Positions 34,240 through 43,230 of a stretch of 64,000 nucleotides of DNA are shown here, one piece after another. Position numbers and translations under genes: made by a program. The notes below the pieces were generated by a model that saw only the letters and a list, made by a program, of their open reading frames with translations, was not told where the DNA came from and ran no database searches. The DNA comes from Thermoleophilia bacterium (GTDB lineage Bacteria > Actinomycetota > Thermoleophilia > Miltoncostaeales > Miltoncostaeaceae), in assembly GCA_028285405.1 (NCBI GenBank), contig JANQPH010000044.1, forward strand, positions 62,001-126,000, written 5' to 3'. Position 1 is the stretch's first letter, and each line of letters opens with the position of its first letter.

Positions 34240-36482
34240 GTGGAGGCGCTCCGAGCGGAGCCCCGGTGATCCCCGGCCAGATCCGCGTTCGCGGGGTGTC
34301 GCGCCACTTCAAGGTGCTGCACGACAAGTCGCTCACCCTCAAGGAGACCGTGCTTCGCCGCCGGCGCGTGGTCGCGACCGAGTTCCAGGCGCTTCGTGGC
34401 GTCGACCTCGACGTGGCGCCCGGGGAAGCCGTCGGAATCGTCGGTCGCAACGGATCGGGAAAGAGCACCCTGCTCAAGATCCTGGCCGGGATCCTGTCTC
34501 CGCATGACGGCACGGTGGAGCTCGGCGGCACGGTGACCTCGATGCTCGAGCTCGGCTCGGGGTTCCACCCCGACTTCACGGGCCGCGAGAACGTGCTGAT
34601 GAACGGCGCGATCCACGGGTTGACCGAGGAGGAGATCGAGTCCCGCCTCGACGAGATCGTCGAGTTCTCGGAGCTCGCGGAGTTCATCGACAACCCGGTC
34701 CGCACGTACTCGAGCGGGATGCAGATGCGCCTGGGCTATGCGGTCGCCGCGCATCTGCGCCCGGACGTCCTCCTCCTCGACGAGGTCCTCTCGGTCGGAG
34801 ACGAGGCGTTCCAGCGCAAGTGCATCGCCCACATCTTCGACTACCGGCGCCACGGCGGAACGCTCGTCTTCGTGTCGCACGACCCCGGCCAGGTCGAGCG
34901 CGTGTGCAACCGCGCGGTGCTGATGCACCAGGGGGAGATCGTCGACGAGGGACCACCGGGCGAGGTGCTCGCCGACTACCGCAGGCTCCTGGTCTCGACG
35001 GGTGCTGGAGCATCGAGCGGGGACGTCCACGAGCACGGGGACGACACCCTCCCGGAGCCCGAGTCGGTCCACGAGCCCGACCTGGTGCTGTCCGGCTACC
35101 GCCTGCTGGGTCCCGGTGGCGTGACCGACCGGGTCATGTCCGACGACCCGATCGCGGTCGAGATCGATCTGGTCGCCGAGGGTGGGCTCGGCAGCGTGCA
35201 GGTCACGGCGGACGTCGTGAGCGACGAGGGCCCGATCTTGAGCGAGAGCACTTCCCAGTTCCCCGTCGATGACGGGGAGGTGACGACGCTGCGGCTCGAT
35301 CTTCCGGACCTCGGGCTGAACACCGGGGGCTTCAGCGTGAGCTTCAGCCTCACCAAGGGCGATGGCACCCCGCTCGAGCACCGCGAGCAGGTCCTTCCCT
35401 TCGACGTCTTCCCGCGCGAGTCGGGTCGCTCGCTGCTCGCCACCACGGGCACGTGGAGCGCCACCAGCGCTCCCGGCGCTCCGGCGTCGGTCGAACCTGC
35501 CGCGACGCCGACCGGACCGCGACGCGCGCTCGGCGACGGCTTTCGGGTACGTGGCCGAGAGGGGCAGGTGCTCGTGGTGGCCGGAGCCGATCCGGACTTC
35601 GTGCACGGCGGTGGAGTCGCGGTCTACGACGGCCGGCGTCTCGAGGTCGTCGACCGCGTCTCGACGGTCGGGCTCGAGTGGACCGCGGATGGGGCGCTCG
35701 CGCGGCTGCTGCTGCCGGGGCCACCGAGCTCGGGAGCGCTCGAGCTCCTGAAGATCACCCCCCGCGGGCTCGACGAGTACCGGCGACTCGAGGGAATCGG
35801 CGAGATCACGGGCTCGGCCACCAGCGACGGTCGCCTGGTCGTGAGCGCCTCCGGCTGCGCGTTCTGGATCGCTCCCGACGGCGCGGTCGTGCGGCAGGAG
35901 CCGGGCGGCCTGCTCGCCGACGACGCCGTCGTCCGCGTGGTCGGGCAGGGGCCGACCGGCCCCCTTGCGGTCGTCACCTCGCAGGAGTCGACGTGGCTCG
36001 CGGATCTCTCGAGCGGCCGCAGGATCGGACCGGCCGACGAGCGAGCGACGGCTGTCGTGGCGAGCGACTCGGCCTCGATCCTGGCCCAGCCGTCGGTCGA
36101 TCTGCTGGTCGTTCACTCGAGCGACTCCGAACCACGGCGCGAGATCGCATGCCCGTTCCCGGGGTCGCTCGTGTCCGCCGGCGATCTCGTCGCGGTCGGT
36201 CAGGACCCCGTCGATCCCGCCACGAGCGTCGCGGCGAGCCTGATGCTGCTCGATCCCGAGGTGCTGCAACCGGTGGCGAGCGTGCAGCTGCCGTTCGCGC
36301 GGGTGTCCGCGATGGCGTTCGTGCCGAAGGACGTCGTCTCGGGGCTTCGGGCGGCCGCCCTCGACCTGCACGGGATCTTCTCGGCGGGAGCGGACCGTCA
36401 CGACGGCTGGATCGAGCCCGGGATCGGGCACCCCGGTGAGTCCGGCGAGGCTGCTCGTCAGCACCCGGTCCAGTCGCGGTGA
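34236..36482 (+). CDS. wzt: Wzt-type polysaccharide ABC exporter ATPase with extra C-terminal module
   Basis: A 748-residue protein. Residues 1-250 are the ATPase of Wzm/Wzt exporters: Walker A GRNGSGKST at 70-78, the Wzt-typical TSMLELGSGFHPDFTGREN, signature YSSGMQMRL at 158, Walker B LLLDE near 180, and SHDPGQVERVC. Residues about 285-400 match a Wzt C-terminal beta-sandwich that recognises the capped glycan end. Wzt proteins normally end there (about 400-450 residues). Here about 320 further residues follow, with repeated short beta-strand motifs suggesting a beta-propeller (DUF4915/TIGR03032-like is a guess). Its first 50 residues resemble the N-terminus of the preceding gene's product. 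ATG in ATGA overlap. The partner permease is encoded at 53696 on the other strand. Confidence 0.88.
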   Translation: MSGGAPSGAPVIPGQIRVRGVSRHFKVLHDKSLTLKETVLRRRRVVATEFQALRGVDLDVAPGEAVGIVGRNGSGKSTLLKILAGILSPHDGTVELGGTVTSMLELGSGFHPDFTGRENVLMNGAIHGLTEEEIESRLDEIVEFSELAEFIDNPVRTYSSGMQMRLGYAVAAHLRPDVLLLDEVLSVGDEAFQRKCIAHIFDYRRHGGTLVFVSHDPGQVERVCNRAVLMHQGEIVDEGPPGEVLADYRRLLVSTGAGASSGDVHEHGDDTLPEPESVHEPDLVLSGYRLLGPGGVTDRVMSDDPIAVEIDLVAEGGLGSVQVTADVVSDEGPILSESTSQFPVDDGEVTTLRLDLPDLGLNTGGFSVSFSLTKGDGTPLEHREQVLPFDVFPRESGRSLLATTGTWSATSAPGAPASVEPAATPTGPRRALGDGFRVRGREGQVLVVAGADPDFVHGGGVAVYDGRRLEVVDRVSTVGLEWTADGALARLLLPGPPSSGALELLKITPRGLDEYRRLEGIGEITGSATSDGRLVVSASGCAFWIAPDGAVVRQEPGGLLADDAVVRVVGQGPTGPLAVVTSQESTWLADLSSGRRIGPADERATAVVASDSASILAQPSVDLLVVHSSDSEPRREIACPFPGSLVSAGDLVAVGQDPVDPATSVAASLMLLDPEVLQPVASVQLPFARVSAMAFVPKDVVSGLRAAALDLHGIFSAGADRHDGWIEPGIGHPGESGEAARQHPVQSR

Positions 36483-38548
36483 GCATCAGCTCGCGGGGCC
36501 GTCGCGGTCTTGCGTACGCGATGGAGGCGACGCGGATCGCGCTCCGCGCTCCGAGGCTTGTCGACCCCGCGTTCTACGTCGAGCACAACCGGCTGGTGGG
36601 CCTGCGCGATCGGAGTGGCGCGGCGATCCGATTGCACTTCGGTCTGCGCGGGCAATGGCGCCGCCACGACCCGAGCGCGTCGTTTGCGACCGAGTTCGCC
36701 GCGAGCGAGCTGGCGCGGCACCAGGTGCCGTTGCGAGGATCGCCGTGGACCACGTTTCTCGCGGCTCGCGGGGCCGCTCGGGCGCGGTTCCATCCGCTGC
36801 AGGTGGCCGAGAGCTCGGGCTTCGACTTCCCTCTGGCCGGGCCCACCCCGCTCGCGCAGCTGGCCAGCGGGATGGAGCTGGCCGATGCTCGATCGCACGT
36901 CCATCCGGCGCTGGCCGGTCCTGGCCCCGTTCGGGAGCCCGACGTCGCTGCGCTCTACGACGCGGTCGCGGCTGCGCGAGCGGGACGGGCTCCGGCCCCG
37001 GAGCGCTCGGTGGACGTGCTCTTCGTCAACGGCGACCAGCACTGTCCGGCATGCACGCAGTACCGGGTGCTCAACCCGCTCGAGGCGGTCCGGGCCGCCG
37101 GATACGACGCGCTCGCGGTCGACGCGACGGACCTCCACAACCTTGCTGGGACGCGGCTGCGCGCCCGCCTGGTGGTAGTCTTCCGGGGCCTCTGGGACGA
37201 GGAGCTCGCGGACTTCCTCGCGGCGCTTCGCGCCGATGGGGCCGCGCTGGTGTTCGACATCGACGATCTGCTCTTCGACGGGCCGCGCGTTCTCGGCTCG
37301 CTCCAGCCGGGCTCGAGCGTCACCGAGGATCTCGATCTCGGTACCGACCGAGCGACGACCAGGGCCTCGATGTGGCGCACGGCCGCGCTGTGCGACGGCG
37401 CGACGTTCCCGACCGAGCTGCTCGCGGCGGTCTGGCGGCGAGCGGACGACGACAGGCCGGCGACCGTGCTCCCGAGCTTCTTGTCGGGGGCCCAGATCGA
37501 GATCGCCGACCGCGTCGCGTCTCGGGGCGACGAAGACGCGGGCAAGGTCGTCGTCGGCTACTCGGCGGGAACCGCGACGCACGCTCGCGACTTCGCCTCC
37601 GTGGCTCCGGCGCTCGCCACGCTCATGCAGCGTCACGCGCAGGTCGAGCTCCAGGTGCTCGGTCCGCTCGCGCTGACAGAGCACGAGGTGCTCGCCCCGT
37701 TTGCCCGGCGCATCGTGCACCGGCCGTCTGTGACCAGCCGGTGGGATCAGCTCATGGAGCGGATCCACCGCTTCGACGTCAACATCGTTCCGCTGGAGGT
37801 CGACAACGGCTACTGCCAGGCCAAGAGCGAGGTGAAGTACCTCGAGGCCGGCGCGGTCGGTGTCCCCACCGTGGCCAGCGCGACGCCCGCGTACCGGCGC
37901 GCGATCGGCGCCGATCTGCGGGGGATCGTGGTCGAGCGCCCATCGGGTTGGCTCGAGGCGCTCGAGCGGCTGGTCGTCGACACAGGCGCCCGTCGGCAGC
38001 TGGGAGCCCGCGCTCGCGAGGACGTCGCGGCGCGCTACGGCGCGACAGGCGAGTTCGGGCGTCGCTACGTCGGCCGGGTGGACGCGTGGCTGTCCGGACG
38101 CTCGCTGGACGACGGCGCTGCGCACGACCCGCTGTCGGCGATCTTCGCTCCACGGATCGGGCTCGAGGTTCCGGACGGTCGCCTCGTGCTCCTGATCGTG
38201 GGTGAGCCGACCGCCACCTCCGCGACACTCGCAGAGGCTCGCTCGCTGGCCGGCGAGCGGTGGCCCGGTGTGCACGTCGCGGCGGTCGCAGCGGCCGATG
38301 ACGGCGCCGACGGGCTCGCGCCGACCGACCTCGACGTCTGGCGACCGGGAGACTCCGAGGTCGATCTCGCGACCGCGCTTCGCTCCGCATCCGCCGGGAT
38401 CCTCGTCGGCGTCGTCGGAGAGATCGCCGCGCTGGCCGAGCGTTGTGGCCTCAGGCTCTACTCGGCGTCGGCCGGGTCGGGGTCCCCGAGTCTGTCGTCT
38501 GCGTCCGGCGCCGGCCGGGACGACAGCGCGCCGGGCCGAGACAGCTAG
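36479..38548 (+). CDS. Large glycosyltransferase of GT-B type
   Basis: A 689-residue protein. Residues 1-170 are unrecognised and begin with a helix-rich segment (PRLVDPAFYVEHNRL) common in rhamnan/O-antigen transferases. Residues 175-540 form a GT-B domain: VDVLFVNGDQHCPACTQYRVLNPLEA, LVFDIDDLLFD, KVVVGYSAGTATHARDF, and NIVPLEVDNGYCQAKSEVKYLEAGAVGVPTVA in the donor site. The DIDD and SEVKYLEA motifs are typical of a subgroup seen with rhamnosyl and related donors. A C-terminal 130-residue region has another Rossmann-like start (RLVLLIVGEPTATSATL). GTG overlaps the wzt stop. Last gene of the coupled operon. Confidence 0.78.
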   Translation: MSISSRGRRGLAYAMEATRIALRAPRLVDPAFYVEHNRLVGLRDRSGAAIRLHFGLRGQWRRHDPSASFATEFAASELARHQVPLRGSPWTTFLAARGAARARFHPLQVAESSGFDFPLAGPTPLAQLASGMELADARSHVHPALAGPGPVREPDVAALYDAVAAARAGRAPAPERSVDVLFVNGDQHCPACTQYRVLNPLEAVRAAGYDALAVDATDLHNLAGTRLRARLVVVFRGLWDEELADFLAALRADGAALVFDIDDLLFDGPRVLGSLQPGSSVTEDLDLGTDRATTRASMWRTAALCDGATFPTELLAAVWRRADDDRPATVLPSFLSGAQIEIADRVASRGDEDAGKVVVGYSAGTATHARDFASVAPALATLMQRHAQVELQVLGPLALTEHEVLAPFARRIVHRPSVTSRWDQLMERIHRFDVNIVPLEVDNGYCQAKSEVKYLEAGAVGVPTVASATPAYRRAIGADLRGIVVERPSGWLEALERLVVDTGARRQLGARAREDVAARYGATGEFGRRYVGRVDAWLSGRSLDDGAAHDPLSAIFAPRIGLEVPDGRLVLLIVGEPTATSATLAEARSLAGERWPGVHVAAVAAADDGADGLAPTDLDVWRPGDSEVDLATALRSASAGILVGVVGEIAALAERCGLRLYSASAGSGSPSLSSASGAGRDDSAPGRDS

Positions 38549-38559
38549 ACGGACAATCC

Positions 38560-38577
38560 GCCGAGCCCACGCTCGGC
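38560..38577. terminator. Bidirectional hairpin between convergent glycosyltransferases
   Basis: GCCGAGC-CCAC-GCTCGGC, a perfect 7 bp stem with a 4-base loop, placed 12 nt after the stop of the plus-strand gene and about 20 nt beyond the stop of the minus-strand gene. It could serve both. No U-tract. Confidence 0.5.
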
Positions 38578-38597
38578 GCGGGTCGGCCCGCCGCGGT

Positions 38598-39506
38598 TCA
38601 GCGTCGGCGCGCCTTCGCGGCCAGCGCGCGAATTGGCGCGGTCACGCGCCACGAGAGCGACCGCGTCAGCTGGTCGACCGTGCTCGCGAGCTGGTGGTTT
38701 CGCGCCTGGGTCGCGGCGATCTCCTGCTCGAGCTCTCGGTAGCGAGCCGAGCCGCGTGCCTCTGCCGCGTAGCTCTCCCGCCCGGGTCGGGGCGCGACCG
38801 GCCACTCGTGGTAGGCGCTGTCGTGGTTGTCCAGCGCGAGCTCGTTCACCCCGACGTCCGGGTGCCTCGCGAGCACCAGCGGGAGGCTCAGTTGGTCCCG
38901 CCTGCTGTACCGAAGCACGTGGTTCCACCAATCCGACATCGCGGCGCCCACCGCGGCATCGCCGTGCCGGCGAATCAGCAGACCGCCCCAGTACGGACGC
39001 TCCTCGATGAGCTCGGGCGCCAGCCGCTCGACAACGTGCACGAGCTCGTCCACGCGGTCCGGGTCCTCGAAGCCGAGTCGGACGATGGCGTCGGCCTCCT
39101 GCCGGAGCGAGGTGTGGAAGGAGTGGCGAGCGAGCGCCAGACCGGCCTCGGGATCGGCGAGGCCGGCGTTGAGCAGCCCGTCCGGCGGCCCTTTCAGCCG
39201 AACGCTGTTGTCGATGTAGACCGACGCATCGGTCTCGGCCAGGTACTGCTCGGGGAAGAGCTTCGGATGTCTGCTCGCGCGTGCCGGGTCGAGGGGGAGC
39301 ACCGGCTCGACCACACGGATGGCCCAGGTCTCGCTGGACAGCTCGGGGTCGTCCGTGACGCAGACGAACGGAAGCGTCGAGGCTGACGCGGCCGGCTGCT
39401 CGACCAGCTCCTCGTAGCCACCGAAGAGGCAGGTGTAGACGCAGGCTCTCTCGATGTCGATCGCCCCCCACGGGTTCGCTGGGCGCGCCTCATCCGGACC
39501 GTTCAC
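38598..39506 (-). CDS. DUF616/TOD1-MUCI70-like glycosyltransferase
   Basis: A 302-residue GT-A-like protein. ACVYTCLFGGYEELVEQP at the N-terminus, FVCVTDDPE, RHPKLFPEQYL, and SVYIDNSVRLKG fit the DUF616 family of glycosyltransferase-like proteins. LARHSFHTSLRQEADAIVRLG is another family block. The C-terminal 60 residues form a coiled coil and end with LTRSLSWRVTAPIRALAAK, a tail seen on many actinobacterial glycan-locus transferases. The GTG at 39506 is chosen: a -10 box (TACTCT) ends 15 nt upstream, and the longer frame would run into the divergent asparagine-synthase gene. Confidence 0.75.
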   Translation of the reverse strand: MNGPDEARPANPWGAIDIERACVYTCLFGGYEELVEQPAASASTLPFVCVTDDPELSSETWAIRVVEPVLPLDPARASRHPKLFPEQYLAETDASVYIDNSVRLKGPPDGLLNAGLADPEAGLALARHSFHTSLRQEADAIVRLGFEDPDRVDELVHVVERLAPELIEERPYWGGLLIRRHGDAAVGAAMSDWWNHVLRYSRRDQLSLPLVLARHPDVGVNELALDNHDSAYHEWPVAPRPGRESYAAEARGSARYRELEQEIAATQARNHQLASTVDQLTRSLSWRVTAPIRALAAKARRR

Positions 39507-39521
39507 CCCGGAGAAAGTGGC

Positions 39522-39531
39522 AGAGTACCTC
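39522..39531. promoter_or_regulatory. Overlapping divergent -10 boxes
   Basis: AGAGTACCTC holds TACTCT on the minus strand (39527-39522) and TACCTC on the plus strand (39526-39531), sharing the central TA. Each points to a start codon within about 20 nt (GTG at 39506 and GTG at 39535). Same design as the otsB/tauE intergenic site. Confidence 0.35.
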
Positions 39532-39534
39532 CCC

Positions 39535-42500
39535 GTGTGCGGGATCGCTGGCATCTACTCGGGTGGTCCGGCCACCGGCGGCGGGGAGCCCGAGCGCCAT
39601 CTGGTCCGGAGGATGACCGACGTCCTCGCCCATCGTGGTCCGGACGCGCAGGGCCACTGGCAGGACGAGCGGGGGCGGTGCACGCTGGGTCACCGCCGGC
39701 TCAGCATCATCGACGTCTCGACAGCGGGTGCGCAGCCGATGAGCGCACCCTCCTCACCGTGGGTGCTCACCTACAACGGGGAGGTCTACAACTACCTGGC
39801 GCTGCGGGCGGAGCTCGAGTCGGAGGGCGTGGTCTTCACCGGCCACTCCGATACCGAGGTGCTCCTCTGGGCGATCACGCGGTGGGGCCCGGACTGCATC
39901 GAGCGCCTCGACGGCATGTTCGCGCTCGCCGCATTCAACACGGCGACCGGCGAGCTCCTTCTCGCGCGCGACCCCTTCGGCGAGAAGCCGCTCTACTACT
40001 GCGATGCGGGCACCGAAGGCGTCGCGTTCGCGAGTGAGCTGAACGCGCTCGCCCTGCTCCCGTGGTTCTCGCGGTCCGTCTCGCGCGAGCGGATGGCAGA
40101 GCTCCTGATGTTCCAGTACATCGGTGCCCCCCGCGCGATCTTCGACGACGCGAAGAAGCTCCCGCCGGGGCACGTCGCACGGTTCGTGCCCGGGCGCGCT
40201 CCTGAGATTCGGCGGTACTTCGGGTTCACCCCCCACGAGCCGGACGACTCCGACGAGACGCTGTGGGGGGCCGCCGATCGTCTCGAGGAGCTGCTGAGCG
40301 AGAGCCTTGAGCGTCGGCTCATGTCCGACGTCCCGCTGGGCGCCCTGCTCTCCGGTGGGGTCGACTCAGCCGTGGCGTGTGCGCTGGTGCGCCGCCGCCT
40401 GGGTGTCCCGCTGAAGACCTTCTCGCTGGGTTTCGAGGGAGCCCCCGAGTCAGAGACGGACGTTGCGCGCGCGTTCGCCGAGGCGATCGGCAGCGACCAC
40501 CACGAGCTGACCGTGGACGCCGACGCGGTCGACTTCCTGCGTTTCGTCGGAGAGCACCTGGACGAGCCCAACGGCGACGTCTCGTGCTTTCCCACGTATC
40601 TGCTCGCGAAGCTGGTTCGCGAGCACGTGACCGTCGCCATCTCGGGTGATGGCGGCGACGAGATGTTCGGAGGGTACGGGCGCTACTTCGCGACCCTCGA
40701 CGAGACGGCCGCCCGGCCGCTCGCGCCGCTCGGCGGCAACTACTACTCGGACCAGGTCCTGGTCGCGACGGAGCTCGAGGTCCGGGCCTTGCTGGGAGAG
40801 GTGCCCGAGGGGCTGCGGCGGCACCTCGCGCAGCTTCGTGCCGAGGTCGAGCAGCAGCGCTCGGAGCCGCTTGCGGCCATGCGTCGGACCGACGCGGCCA
40901 ACTACATGCCCGGGGCGGTGCTGGCGAAGGTCGATCGCATGAGCATGCAGCACTCGCTCGAGGTGCGAACTCCGTACCTCAACCCCGACGTCGCCGAGTT
41001 CGCCGCCGCCCTCCCCGAGCGCCTGCTCGTCCGCGGCGGGCACGGGAAGCTCGTGCTCCGTGAGGTGGCGTACCGCCATCTCCCCCGGGATCTGATCGAT
41101 CTGCCGAAGAAGGGGTTCGGCCTGCCATCCGAGGCGTGGGCGACGGGACCGCTCTCGGAGCTGGCGCGCGAGATGCTCTCGGGCTCTGAGAGCCGTCTGC
41201 GGCGGGTCTTCGGTCCCGAGCGCACGGACAACTTCCTCCATCGCCCGTTCCGGCTCGGGCCGATCTGGGGTCTGCTCGCGCTGGAGTCGTGGGCGCGGGC
41301 TCACGATCCGGACCTCGAGGAGGTTGGCTCCGCCGCCGCGCCCGGTCGTCGGCTGGAGCCCCGTCGGCCGTCCGCCAGGCGGCGGGTCGCGAAGTGGCTC
41401 ACCGACGAGACGCTCCTCCTGGTTGACGAGGACTTCACCGACAAGACCGCGTTCGAGGAGATCGACGGGCAGACGCGGATCGGGAGCGCGGTGACTCAGC
41501 GAACGGTCGACGTGCTGCGAGCGCTCAGGCCGCTGATCGGCGCCGAGGCTCCCCGGGAGGCGGCGGGCTGGATCGAGCTGCCGGCGACCGAGTTGCCGAA
41601 GGACGCGTTTGCCGCCGTGGGGCTGGACGTCGCCGGCGCTCGCGTGGTCTGGCTGCGCTCGGATGCGCTCGTCGAGCACGGACGGCCGCGTGGCTCGGTG
41701 CGAGCGGGCGGCGGCGGCCTCTCGGTCTCGCTGGGCCTTCAGACCTGGCAGGCGGGGTCGACCGGTCTGCGCAGCGAGGCCATCCGGCTGACCGGCTCGG
41801 ATGCGCTTCTCGTCGCCAACCCGCTCGACGACTCGACGAGCCTTCCGATCGTCGCCCACCATCGTCGGGCGTCGCCTCGGCGACTTCGGCGCGCCGCCCT
41901 GCGCCGGCCGGACACGCTCGGTCCCCCGCGCGAGCCTGCTCCCCACGAGGCCGATCGGCTGGTCTACGACATCGAGTCGGCGCCGGGGCCACGTCCGGCT
42001 CGCGAGGGCCAGCCGCGGGTCACGCTGACCACGCACGCGCTGCCGCCGGGGGGTGCGGAGCGCCAGTGGTGCTATCTGGCGATGGGGCTCGCCGAGGCGG
42101 GAGTCGAGACGCAGTTCGTCGCCACCGACACGCTGCGCGGGCGCGAGGCGCACTATGCGCCGATGCTGAAGCGTGCGGGGATCCCGGTGATCGAGCTGCC
42201 GCACGTTGACGCCGGGACGCTGCTGGAGGGAGTCACCGGCGGCGACCTGGTGAGCGACGTCCAGGTCCAGCCGACGGGCGTGTCCGACGCGGCGCTGCGG
42301 CTCGCGGCCGTGTTCAGGGTCCAGGAGCCGGACGCGGTCCTGGGCCAGCTCGATCAGACCAACGTGTTGACCGGACTGGCCGGGGTGCGGGCCGGGGTGC
42401 CGACGGTGCTCTTGTCGTTTCGCAACTACAACCCCGACAACTTCTCGTACCTGCGAACGGACTGGTACCGGCCGTCGTATCGGGCGCTCGCCGAGCGGCC

Positions 42501-43230
42501 CGAGGTCGTGCTCAGCGGGAACTCGCGCGCCGGAAACGACGACTACGCGGGCTGGATCGGTGTGGACACGAGCACCGTTCACACCATCCCGAACGCGATC
42601 TCCCTCGAGACGATCAGCCTGCGTTCTCCGGCGAACGGCCTCGACGACCTTCGGCGCGAGCTCGGGATCAGGTCGTCCGACAAGCTCGCCCTGGGGGTCT
42701 TCCGCCTCTCCGAGGAGAAGCGCCCGGACCTCTTCGTCGAGGCCTGCGCTCGGGCTGCCCACCGCATTCCGGAGCTGAGGGTGCTGATCGCAGGGGTCGG
42801 TGGACTCGAGGAGCGAGTTCGTCAGCTCGGGTCGCTCTACGGCTTGGCCGACCGGCTGACCGTGCTCGGAGCTCGCCAGGACGTCGCCGATCTGCTCCGG
42901 CTGAGCGACGTGCTCCTGGTGACGAGCCGGTTCGAGGGGATGCCGAACGTCGTGCTCGAGTCGCTGGTGCTGGGCGTGCCGGTCGTCGCCGCGGACGTCG
43001 GGGCCGTCGCCGAGCTCGTCGAGGACCGCCGGACGGGAATCGTCGTCTCCTCGGACGCCGCCGAGGACTTCGCGGACGGCCTCGTCGAGGTCCTCTCCGA
43101 CTCCGAGAGCTGGAAGGCTCGTTGTCGGGCCGCCTCCGAGACGCTGGCGGAGCGATTCTCGATCGAGCGGATGGTCGCGGACTATCTCGCGATCTCGACG
43201 AACGGCCGGCCGAGCGCGTCAGACCCCTAG
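39535..43230 (+). CDS. Asparagine-synthase-like amidotransferase fused to GT4 glycosyltransferase
   Basis: A 1,232-residue fusion. Residues 1-600 are a complete glutamine-hydrolysing AsnB. Cys2 follows the GTG start (CGIAGIYSGG), and RRLSIIDVSTAGAQPM, YNGEVYNY and HSDTEVLLWAI form the glutaminase site. The ATP-binding PP-loop LSGGVDSA begins at 273, and SGDGGDEMFGGYGRYF and the KKGFGLP region follow. Residues 600-825 are an unrecognised linker. From 829 there is a full GT-B glycosyltransferase: HALPPGGAERQWCYLA, GVFRLSEEKRPDLFVEA, and FEGMPNVVLESLVLGVPVVAADVG near 1133 with the E-x7-E motif. No stop or frameshift was seen. AsnB homologues in O-antigen loci amidate uronic acids. The fusion suggests amidation coupled to transfer of the same sugar, an inference. 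The stop overlaps the convergent gene in CTAG. Confidence 0.88.
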   Translation: MCGIAGIYSGGPATGGGEPERHLVRRMTDVLAHRGPDAQGHWQDERGRCTLGHRRLSIIDVSTAGAQPMSAPSSPWVLTYNGEVYNYLALRAELESEGVVFTGHSDTEVLLWAITRWGPDCIERLDGMFALAAFNTATGELLLARDPFGEKPLYYCDAGTEGVAFASELNALALLPWFSRSVSRERMAELLMFQYIGAPRAIFDDAKKLPPGHVARFVPGRAPEIRRYFGFTPHEPDDSDETLWGAADRLEELLSESLERRLMSDVPLGALLSGGVDSAVACALVRRRLGVPLKTFSLGFEGAPESETDVARAFAEAIGSDHHELTVDADAVDFLRFVGEHLDEPNGDVSCFPTYLLAKLVREHVTVAISGDGGDEMFGGYGRYFATLDETAARPLAPLGGNYYSDQVLVATELEVRALLGEVPEGLRRHLAQLRAEVEQQRSEPLAAMRRTDAANYMPGAVLAKVDRMSMQHSLEVRTPYLNPDVAEFAAALPERLLVRGGHGKLVLREVAYRHLPRDLIDLPKKGFGLPSEAWATGPLSELAREMLSGSESRLRRVFGPERTDNFLHRPFRLGPIWGLLALESWARAHDPDLEEVGSAAAPGRRLEPRRPSARRRVAKWLTDETLLLVDEDFTDKTAFEEIDGQTRIGSAVTQRTVDVLRALRPLIGAEAPREAAGWIELPATELPKDAFAAVGLDVAGARVVWLRSDALVEHGRPRGSVRAGGGGLSVSLGLQTWQAGSTGLRSEAIRLTGSDALLVANPLDDSTSLPIVAHHRRASPRRLRRAALRRPDTLGPPREPAPHEADRLVYDIESAPGPRPAREGQPRVTLTTHALPPGGAERQWCYLAMGLAEAGVETQFVATDTLRGREAHYAPMLKRAGIPVIELPHVDAGTLLEGVTGGDLVSDVQVQPTGVSDAALRLAAVFRVQEPDAVLGQLDQTNVLTGLAGVRAGVPTVLLSFRNYNPDNFSYLRTDWYRPSYRALAERPEVVLSGNSRAGNDDYAGWIGVDTSTVHTIPNAISLETISLRSPANGLDDLRRELGIRSSDKLALGVFRLSEEKRPDLFVEACARAAHRIPELRVLIAGVGGLEERVRQLGSLYGLADRLTVLGARQDVADLLRLSDVLLVTSRFEGMPNVVLESLVLGVPVVAADVGAVAELVEDRRTGIVVSSDAAEDFADGLVEVLSDSESWKARCRAASETLAERFSIERMVADYLAISTNGRPSASDP

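Noticed and set aside
34110-36464. 784-codon open frame on the minus strand
   Set aside because: Antisense shadow of wzt; no motifs, and wzt shows Walker A, signature and Walker B.
40450-42762. 770-codon open frame on the minus strand
   Set aside because: Antisense to the AsnB-GT4 fusion, whose conserved motifs on the other strand explain the bases; the translation has no recognisable domain.
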